From contig JAGWLP010000005.1 in assembly GCA_028864905.1 (NCBI GenBank), forward strand, positions 1 to 45,924: a stretch of DNA of 45,924 nucleotides, read 5' to 3'. Below are positions 39,002 to 45,924 of the stretch, in pieces. A program made the position numbers and the translations under genes. Numbering within the stretch: the stretch's first letter is position 1; each line of letters starts with the position of its first letter. A model generated the notes under the pieces. The model did not search any database, was not told where the DNA came from, and worked only from the letters and a program-made list of their open reading frames with translations. The DNA comes from Gammaproteobacteria bacterium (GTDB taxonomy: Bacteria; Pseudomonadota; Gammaproteobacteria; Natronospirales; REEB76).

Positions 39002-39014
39002 ACCGTCAAGATGC

Positions 39015-39845
39015 CTATATTCTCGCGAGTATGGCATCCATCCAGCGTGTCGGCAGAACACAGCGCAGGAAAGCGAGAGCGTAAGCCGGGATGGTGACGT
39101 AGTAACGTGCCTTGGGATGGGCGCTTTCCAGTGCATGGATTATGCGCTTGGCTACTGTCTCGGCCGAGACCGTGAACGGGGTGTTGTTTTTCTTTTCGCC
39201 GGTCTGGGCTTTGAGGCGTGTATAACTTTCGCGGTGCGCGCTTGAGGTTGTGTCTATATATTCATCAAAGTAGGCGAGGGCGTTGTCGCGGAAGCTGCTT
39301 TTGACCGGGCCAGGGCAGATGAGACTCACCTTGATATTCGTGCCGCGCAGTTCGAGGCGTAGGGTATCGGTGATGCCTTCGAGTGCGAACTTGCTGGCGT
39401 TATAGGCGCCGCGCCAGGGTACGGCCACACGGCCCAGAATCGAACTCACCATGACAATGCGCCCGTAAGCTTGGCGTCGCATGAGGCGCAAAACGGCGTT
39501 GGTGAGTTCAAGCGTGCCGAAGAAATTGGTGTCGAACTGGCGTTCGAGCACTTCACGGGACAAATCCTCCACCGCGCCGGGGATGGCAAGGCCGGCGTTA
39601 CTGACTAATGCGTCCAGCTTTCCGCCGGTGAGGGTGAGCGTTTCATCCAGGGCCACGGCGATGGATTCGGAATCGGCCACGTTGAGCCGCACGGTCCGAA
39701 AGCCCATTGCTTTCAAGCGCGCCGTGTCCTTGTCCTGGCGGGCGCTGGCGATGACCCGCCAGCCGCGTGCCTGCAGCAGTTGTGCCGTGGCAAGACCGAT
39801 GCCGCTTGAGCAACCGGTGATGAGAACCGCACCCTGGTTTTGCAT
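39015..39845 (-). CDS. Short-chain dehydrogenase/reductase
   Basis: VLITGCSSGIGLATAQLL, VSNAGLA, YNASKFALEG motifs. Confidence 0.93.
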   Translation of the reverse strand: MQNQGAVLITGCSSGIGLATAQLLQARGWRVIASARQDKDTARLKAMGFRTVRLNVADSESIAVALDETLTLTGGKLDALVSNAGLAIPGAVEDLSREVLERQFDTNFFGTLELTNAVLRLMRRQAYGRIVMVSSILGRVAVPWRGAYNASKFALEGITDTLRLELRGTNIKVSLICPGPVKSSFRDNALAYFDEYIDTTSSAHRESYTRLKAQTGEKKNNTPFTVSAETVAKRIIHALESAHPKARYYVTIPAYALAFLRCVLPTRWMDAILARI

Positions 39846-40003
39846 CCAGCCATTGTAGGGTGCATTTCCGCAAAAGCGGGGAAACCCTTATCAGGCTTCG
39901 CAAAATCGGAAAGGATGGTCAGGCGATATCCGGGGCAGAGAACCAAACTTCCCGGCCCAGCCCTGAAAGCGAAGATCAGGGTCGGACCGAGTCGTGTGTC
40001 GGG

Positions 40004-40642
40004 TCAGCTTCCGTGGCGCTCCAAGCGTGGCTCCGGAGTGGCCTCCTGTTCGAGGACTTTGCGGACGCCGGAGTCGGCTTCCATGTGCTTGAAGAAGCGC
40101 TCGACGTTGGTCAGGCCGGAGAGATCAATTTTCTGGCCCTTGGCCCAGCGAATCATCACGAACAGATATGGATCGGCAATCGAGCGCGTGCCCGCAATCC
40201 AGTCACGTCCCTGGAGTTGCTTGTCAACGATCTCGAAATGCCGGCGCAGTCTAGCGCGTGCATCGTCCTTGGACTTTTCGATCATCTTCTTGTCGTGCAG
40301 GTAACCCGTGGCACCGAACAGCGGCTTGTAAGCGGGATGCACGTCGGAGTTGACGAAACCCAGCCAGTGGTTCACTTCGGCACGGCCCTTGGGAGTGCCG
40401 TCACCGCCGAGCTTGGCCTCGGGGTTGCAATCCGCGAGGTAGTTCAGGATGGCTGAATTCTGGGTGAGCACCCAGCCGTTTTCTTCGACGACCGGCACCG
40501 CGCCCATGGGGTTGGCCTTGAGGAGTTCCGGTGATTTGTCGGGATGAATTTTGACCTGATGTATTTCGTAAGGCTTGCCGATCCATTCGAGCGCGATATG
40601 CGTGGCCAGCGAGCAGGCGCCGGGAGAGTAGTACAGTTTCAT
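40004..40642 (-). CDS. Glutathione S-transferase
   Basis: MKLYYSPGACSLATHIALEWIGKPYEIHQV; GST fold signature. Confidence 0.94.
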   Translation of the reverse strand: MKLYYSPGACSLATHIALEWIGKPYEIHQVKIHPDKSPELLKANPMGAVPVVEENGWVLTQNSAILNYLADCNPEAKLGGDGTPKGRAEVNHWLGFVNSDVHPAYKPLFGATGYLHDKKMIEKSKDDARARLRRHFEIVDKQLQGRDWIAGTRSIADPYLFVMIRWAKGQKIDLSGLTNVERFFKHMEADSGVRKVLEQEATPEPRLERHGS

Positions 40643-40859
40643 GATGAGACCTCCTTCGGAAAAAGGCCGCGTCCGATGCTAATCGGACGATCCGTGCATG
40701 GAGGGATCGGAGACGGTCAGAGAACGCGGTGGCTTACATTAGACAACCGTACGTTACGCTGGTTCCGGATGCTGCGGCCTTGATGTGGATCAAGCACCGC
40801 GGGCGCACAGCGTGTGGACGCTTGCGGGTGACTCGGGAGGATTTACCGCGCGGTACGAA

Positions 40860-42668
40860 TCAACTGAGCGCGAATGCCGGTGATGCGGGTTCGACGGCGT
40901 GTTTTTCGCGTTCCTCGGCTTCGCGCTGCTGTAGCGCCCATAACTGCGCGTACAAGCCGCCGATGCGCAACAGCTCCCGGTGTGTACCGCGCTCGGCGAT
41001 GCGTCCCTGATCCAGCACCACGATGTCGTCCGCGTCCACAATGGTGGAAAGCCGGTGCGCAATCACCAGGCTGGTGCGATGCTCAGCGAGTTCCCTGAGC
41101 GAACTCAAGATCGCCTGCTCGGCGTTGGAGTCCAGGCTCGAAGTTGCCTCGTCGAACACCAGGATGGGTGGATTCTTCAGGATCGCGCGGGCGATGGCCA
41201 CGCGTTGTTTCTCGCCGCCGGAGAGCTTCAGTCCGCGCTCGCCGACCAGCGTGTCATAGCCCTTGGGCAAAGATTCAATGAATCCTTTGAGATTCGCCAT
41301 GCCGGCGGCGCGTTCGATGTCGGTGTGTGCGGCACCGGGCCGGCCGTAGGCAATGTTGTAGTAAATGGTGTCGTTGAACAATACCGTGTCCTGCGGCACG
41401 ATGCCGAGCTGGCGGCGCAGGCTGTCACGTGTGACGGCGCGGATATCCTGACCGTCAATCAGGATGCGACCGCCGCCGGCGTCATAGAAGCGGAACATCA
41501 GACGGGCGAGCGTGGATTTGCCGGCGCCGCTCGGTCCGACCACTGCGACTTTGTGGCCGGCCGGCACGCTGAAGCTCACGCCGTGCAGGATTTCGCGGTC
41601 CGGCCCGTAACCGAAGTGCACATTCTCGAAGCGCAGTTCGCCACGCGTAACCTGCAAAGCCGGTGCGCCCGGCTGATCCGCGATCTGGGTGTTGCGCTCC
41701 AGCAATGCGAACATGCGCTCCATGTCCACGATGGAACGCTTCATCTCCCGGTACACGAAGCCCAGAAAATTCAACGGCATGAACAACTGAACCATGTAGG
41801 CGTTGACCATGACGAAATCGCCGAGCGTCATCTTGCCGTGCACCACCTCATAGCCGGCGAGCAGCATCATCGCGGTGACGCCCAAGGCGATGATCAACGC
41901 CTGGCCGCTGTTGAGCGTGGAGAGTGAATACTGGGTCTTGAGTGCTTCCTTCTCCCAGGTCACCATTTCGTTGTCGTAACGGCCGGCCTCGAATTCCTCG
42001 TTGGTGAAGTATTTGACGGTTTCGTAATTGAGCAGGCTGTCCACCGCGCGGGTGTTGGCCCTGGAATCCTGTTCGTTCATGCGCCGCACGTGCTGCATGC
42101 GCCACTCGGTGATGGCGATGGAGAACACGATGTATACCGCCACCGAAACGACGATGATGAGTGCGAACCAGGCAGTGAAATTCCACAGGAAAATTCCCAG
42201 CACCAGCCCGATTTCGAGCAGCGTTGGCAGGATGTTGAATAGCATGAAGGACAGCACGAAGCTGATGCCACGGGTGCCGCGCTCGATGTCGCGCGACAAC
42301 CCGCCGGTCTGGCGCTCCAGATGGAACGCCAGGTCGAGATCGTGCAAGTGGCGGAACACGCGCAGCGCGATGCGCCGCACCGCGCGCAGCGCGGCGAATT
42401 CGAATACCAGGTCGCGCAGTTCGCCGAACAGGGTGCTGGCGAAGCGCAGCGCGCCGTAGCCGATGAGCAGGGCGAGCGGCAGCACCAGCGCCGTGTGGTG
42501 CACGGGATTCAGGTCGTCCACCAGGTGCTTCAGGGCCACGGGAATCAGCACGGTGGCGATTTTGGCGATCACCAGGAAGGCCAGTGCCAGCATGGCGCGG
42601 CCGCGGAATTCCCAGATAAACGGCAGCAGCGCGCGCAGGGTGTGATTTTGCTTCGGGGCCGATGTCAT
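40860..42668 (-). CDS. ATM1/heavy-metal-type ABC exporter (fused TM-NBD)
   Basis: Six-TM domain with LSRDIERGTRGISFVLSFMLFNILPTLLEIGLV, Walker A GPSGAGKST, signature LSGGEKQRVAIARAI. Confidence 0.92.
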   Translation of the reverse strand: MTSAPKQNHTLRALLPFIWEFRGRAMLALAFLVIAKIATVLIPVALKHLVDDLNPVHHTALVLPLALLIGYGALRFASTLFGELRDLVFEFAALRAVRRIALRVFRHLHDLDLAFHLERQTGGLSRDIERGTRGISFVLSFMLFNILPTLLEIGLVLGIFLWNFTAWFALIIVVSVAVYIVFSIAITEWRMQHVRRMNEQDSRANTRAVDSLLNYETVKYFTNEEFEAGRYDNEMVTWEKEALKTQYSLSTLNSGQALIIALGVTAMMLLAGYEVVHGKMTLGDFVMVNAYMVQLFMPLNFLGFVYREMKRSIVDMERMFALLERNTQIADQPGAPALQVTRGELRFENVHFGYGPDREILHGVSFSVPAGHKVAVVGPSGAGKSTLARLMFRFYDAGGGRILIDGQDIRAVTRDSLRRQLGIVPQDTVLFNDTIYYNIAYGRPGAAHTDIERAAGMANLKGFIESLPKGYDTLVGERGLKLSGGEKQRVAIARAILKNPPILVFDEATSSLDSNAEQAILSSLRELAEHRTSLVIAHRLSTIVDADDIVVLDQGRIAERGTHRELLRIGGLYAQLWALQQREAEEREKHAVEPASPAFALS

Positions 42669-42797
42669 GCGAGTGCCGGGAACCGGGAGAGGTGCAGTTA
42701 TAATGACACGCGCTCGCCGCCCGCGAACAAGGGCTTGAGACCGCGCGCGCAAGCCCCATACATGGGGCAGTTCCCCGGGGATTTCAACGGGATTGCC

Positions 42798-43145
42798 ATG
42801 CCTATATATGAGTACCAGTGCCGCGCCTGCGGCCACCATCTGGACGCGCTGCAGAAGATCAGCGAGCCGGCGCTCACGCAATGTCCGAACTGCGGCAAGC
42901 CGGCCTTGCGCAAATTGGTGTCCGCGGCCGGGTTCCGTCTCAAGGGCAGCGGCTGGTACGAGACCGATTTCAAGTCCGCGCACCGGCACAACGTGCTGGA
43001 TGGCGGCGACAAGCCGGCGGCCGACAAGACCGAAAAAAAGCCCGCGGAAACCGCCGCGGCGAAAAGCGATAAGCCCAAGACCGACAAGCCAAAGAGCGAC
43101 AAAAAGCCCGGGACCAGGAAAGCGGCCTCGTCCGCGTCATCCTGA
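42798..43145 (+). CDS. FmdB family zinc-ribbon protein
   Basis: MPIYEYQCRACGHHLDALQKISEPALTQCPNCGKPALRKL; low-complexity Lys/Ala tail. Confidence 0.93.
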   Translation: MPIYEYQCRACGHHLDALQKISEPALTQCPNCGKPALRKLVSAAGFRLKGSGWYETDFKSAHRHNVLDGGDKPAADKTEKKPAETAAAKSDKPKTDKPKSDKKPGTRKAASSASS

Positions 43146-43154
43146 AGCATATTC

Positions 43155-43856
43155 ATGGCCGACGATCCAGTCACCAAGCGTCCGCACAAAAGCATTATCC
43201 GCCGCTACCTGATTGCGGGTTTGCTGGCGTGGGTGCCCTTGGGTGTCACCATTTTCATCATCAAGTTTTTTGCCGGCTATCTTTCGGGACTGGTGACCCT
43301 GTTGCCGGTCGCCTGGCAGCCCGACCACCTGATTGGTTTCCACATCCCCGGGTTGAGCGCCATCATCGGCATCATCGTTATCGTGATCGTGCTGTTTGTC
43401 ACGGGTCTGCTGGCCAGCAATTTCTTCGGCCGCTTCCTGCTTGGCCTGGGCGTTGACCTGCTGGAGCACATCCCGCTGGTGCGTTCCATCTACAGCACCG
43501 TCAAGCAGATTTCCGACACCATGTTTTCCAACAAGGGCAAGGCCTTCCGCAAGGTGGTGCTGATCCGTTATCCGCACAAGGACACCTGGAGCCTGGCGTT
43601 CCTGACCAGCGACAGTCTCGGCGAAGTCGCGGTCAAGGCGCCGAGTCCGCTGATCAGCGTATTCATTCCCACCACGCCCAATCCCACCTCTGGCTTCCTG
43701 ATTCTGGTGCCGCCCGAGGACGTGATCGAACTGGAGATGACCGTGGATGAAGCCTTCAAGATGATCGTCTCGCTGGGCGTGATCGTGCCGCCGTATCCGC
43801 GCATCGCAGCGGCAAAAGCCGCTGCGGCTATTGCACGCGGGCGCTCCGCTCCGTAA
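43155..43856 (+). CDS. DUF502 family membrane protein
   Basis: GLLAWVPLGVTIFIIKFF, VDLLEHIPLVRSIYSTVKQISDTM, IPTTPNPTSGFLILVPPEDVIEL. Confidence 0.93.
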   Translation: MADDPVTKRPHKSIIRRYLIAGLLAWVPLGVTIFIIKFFAGYLSGLVTLLPVAWQPDHLIGFHIPGLSAIIGIIVIVIVLFVTGLLASNFFGRFLLGLGVDLLEHIPLVRSIYSTVKQISDTMFSNKGKAFRKVVLIRYPHKDTWSLAFLTSDSLGEVAVKAPSPLISVFIPTTPNPTSGFLILVPPEDVIELEMTVDEAFKMIVSLGVIVPPYPRIAAAKAAAAIARGRSAP

Positions 43857-43910
43857 CATGCCGCGCCTTATAAAGCACGATCTCCGCGTGCTCCGTGATC
43901 ATGTATTTAT

Positions 43911-44004
43911 ACCCCTCTCCCCGTCGAGGGGAGAGGGGAGGGTGAGGGGTGATCAAATTGCTCCACCCTCACCCCCGCCCTCTCCCGCTGGCAGGAGAGG
44001 GAGA
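43911..44004. repeat. C/G-rich multi-hairpin intergenic repeat (CTCTCCCC family), copy upstream of aspS
   Basis: CCCCTCTCCCCGTCGAGGGGAGAGGGG, GGGTGAGGGG...CACCCTCACCC, CCTCTCCCGCTGGCAGGAGAGG; same layout as 33978-34070. Confidence 0.85.
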
Positions 44005-44091
44005 ATTAAAGTCGGTTTCCATCCGACAAGGGATAACCTTCACCTTGTAGGTGGTGGTTATTTAGTTTTTTGAAATAGCGGGAATTCCGGA

Positions 44092-45873
44092 ATGCGCAGT
44101 CACTATTGCGGGCAAGTCAACGAATCGCTGCTCGACCGGGAAGTCACCTTGGCTGGCTGGGTGCACCGTCGCCGCGACCACGGTGGCGTGATCTTCGTGG
44201 ATCTGCGCGACCGCGAGGGTCTGGTGCAGGTGGTATTCGATCCCGACCGCGCGGCGATGTTCGCCGACGCCGAACACCTGCGCAGCGAGTTTGTAGTGAG
44301 CGTCAAAGGCAAGGTCCGCCACCGCCCCAAGGGCACGGAAAACTCCAACCTGTCTAGCGGCAAGGTGGAAATACTGGCGCAGGAAATGGAAATCCTCAAC
44401 CGCGCGGAAACCCCGCCGTTCATGCTGGATGAGGAAGATGTCAACGAAGAGCGGCGCCTCAAGTACCGCTATGTGGATTTACGTCGCCCGGTCATGCAGC
44501 AGCGCCTGAAGATGCGCGCCGCAATCGCGCGCACCCTGCGCAGTTATCTGGATGCGCAGGGTTTCATTGAATTCGAAACTCCGATGCTGACGCGCGCCAC
44601 GCCCGAGGGCGCGCGCGACTATCTGGTGCCGAGCCGTACGCATCCCGGCAAATTCTTCGCGTTGCCGCAGTCGCCGCAGCTTTTCAAGCAACTGCTGATG
44701 ATGTCGGGCATGGACCGTTATTACCAGATCGTGCGCTGCTTCCGTGACGAGGACCTGCGCGCTGACCGCCAGCCGGAGTTTACCCAGCTCGACATCGAGA
44801 CCTCGTTCCTCGACGAGCAGGGCATCACCCGTATCATGGAAGGGCTGATCCGTGACCTGTTCAAGCGCGTGCTGAACGTGGAGCTGCCGGATCCCTTCCC
44901 GCGTCTCACCTATGCGGAGGCCATGCGCCGCTACGGTTCCGACAAGCCGGACCTGCGTATTCCGCTGGAGCTGGTGGACGTCGCGGATCTGGTCAGGGAC
45001 TGCGAGTTCAAGGTGTTCGCCGGCCCCGCGAAGGACCCCGACGGCCGTGTGGCCGCCCTGCGCCTGCCGGACGGCGGCACACTCGCGCGCAGCGAGATTG
45101 ACGAGTGTACCGCGTTCGTGGCGCGCTACGGCGCCAAGGGACTCGCCTATATAAAGGTGAATGACATCGCCAAGGGCCGCGAGGGACTGCAGTCACCCAT
45201 CATCAAGTTCCTGTCCGACGACGCGCTGGCTGGCATCCTGAAGCGTACCGGCGCCGGGAACAACGATGTGATTTTTTTCGGCGCGGACAAAATCAAAGTG
45301 GTCAACGATGCGCTCGGTGCGCTGCGGCTAAAACTCGGTCAGGATCGCGGTCTCGCGGAAAATGTCTGGCGGCCGCTGTGGGTGACGGATTTCCCGATGT
45401 TCGAGTACGACGCAGAAGCCAAGCGCTGGGTGGCGATGCACCATCCGTTCACCGCACCGCGCGTGGACAGCATCGAAAAGCTCAAGAGCGATCCCGCACA
45501 CGCCGTGGCGCGCGCCTACGACATGGTGCTCAACGGCTCCGAGATCGGCGGCGGCTCGGTGCGCATTCACCGCAACGAGATGCAGTCGGCGGTGTTCGGC
45601 CTGCTCAACATCGGCCCGGAAGAAGCGCAGGAAAAATTCGGCTTCCTGCTGGAAGCGCTGAAATACGGCGCGCCGCCCCACGGCGGCATCGCCTTCGGCC
45701 TGGATCGCATCGCCATGCTCATGTCGGGCGCGCCCAACATCCGCGAAGTCATTGCCTTTCCCAAGACCCAGACCGCCTACGATCCGCTCACCGACGCGCC
45801 CGGTGCCGTCGGCGAAGCGCAACTCAAGGAATTGCATATCCGTCTGCGTTTGCCGGCGGAAAAGAGCACGTAG
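44092..45873 (+). CDS. aspS: Aspartyl-tRNA synthetase
   Basis: Class II aaRS: OB-fold N-terminus, [55 protein letters not shown]. Confidence 0.97.
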   Translation: MRSHYCGQVNESLLDREVTLAGWVHRRRDHGGVIFVDLRDREGLVQVVFDPDRAAMFADAEHLRSEFVVSVKGKVRHRPKGTENSNLSSGKVEILAQEMEILNRAETPPFMLDEEDVNEERRLKYRYVDLRRPVMQQRLKMRAAIARTLRSYLDAQGFIEFETPMLTRATPEGARDYLVPSRTHPGKFFALPQSPQLFKQLLMMSGMDRYYQIVRCFRDEDLRADRQPEFTQLDIETSFLDEQGITRIMEGLIRDLFKRVLNVELPDPFPRLTYAEAMRRYGSDKPDLRIPLELVDVADLVRDCEFKVFAGPAKDPDGRVAALRLPDGGTLARSEIDECTAFVARYGAKGLAYIKVNDIAKGREGLQSPIIKFLSDDALAGILKRTGAGNNDVIFFGADKIKVVNDALGALRLKLGQDRGLAENVWRPLWVTDFPMFEYDAEAKRWVAMHHPFTAPRVDSIEKLKSDPAHAVARAYDMVLNGSEIGGGSVRIHRNEMQSAVFGLLNIGPEEAQEKFGFLLEALKYGAPPHGGIAFGLDRIAMLMSGAPNIREVIAFPKTQTAYDPLTDAPGAVGEAQLKELHIRLRLPAEKST

Positions 45874-45884
45874 TGTCACTTTGG

Positions 45885-45913
45885 CCCTTCTCCCCTTTAT
45901 GAGGGGAGAGGGA
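45885..45913. repeat. CCCTTCTCCCC/GGGGAGAGGG hairpin downstream of aspS
   Basis: CCCTTCTCCCCTTTATGAGGGGAGAGGG stem-loop; same family as other C/G-rich hairpins. Confidence 0.65.
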
Positions 45914-45924
45914 ATTGAATATGA

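Noticed and set aside
39850-39882. Hairpin TTTCCGC-AAAA-GCGGGGAAA upstream of the SDR gene as a specific regulator
   Set aside because: Looks like a degenerate copy of the GTCATTCCCGC..GCGGGAAT repeat family; no independent evidence of regulation.
42975-43145. Lys/Ala/Pro-rich tail of the FmdB protein as a novel domain
   Set aside because: Low-complexity tails are common in FmdB-family proteins; kept as ordinary.

Overview
High-GC gammaproteobacterial chromosomal segment. The synteny pilR-pilS / sucC-sucD / nadE / bamD / rluD / pgeF / clpB resembles Xanthomonadales-type genomes (from memory). Nearly all of it is protein coding; I saw no rRNA, tRNA or CRISPR array. Left to right: a 236-bp near-perfect inverted repeat at the window edge; an Mla/MCE lipid-transport operon; a BNR/VPS10-like propeller protein; pilRS; sucCD with a REPIN-like palindrome between the genes; nadE, bamD, rluD, pgeF; a ZIP transporter; clpB; an ABC-2 exporter; a GST; an M61 peptidase; a CigR-like lipoprotein; argR divergent from a long arginine cluster (argD, argF'-type transcarbamylase, argB, argH, argG, DUF1611-like P-loop protein, argC); a small AT-richer insert with a PD-(D/E)XK-like protein and a toxin-antitoxin pair; an SDR, a GST, an ATM1-like ABC exporter, an FmdB protein, a DUF502 protein and aspS. 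The most interesting signal is the arginine cluster. Its transcarbamylase is of the acyl-ornithine type and carries Pro (motif MDNDKPEHI) where, by my recollection, the Xanthomonas acetylornithine enzyme has Glu92. That predicts N-succinylornithine specificity. The cluster has no recognisable argA/argJ/argE, but contains a DUF1611-like gene that could be the missing acyl-transfer step. Also notable: several dispersed intergenic palindromes, one with compensatory stem changes between copies and one translated into the C-terminus of the DUF1611-like protein; a histone-H1-like basic tail on SucD; and a perfect palindromic operator candidate upstream of the toxin-antitoxin pair.
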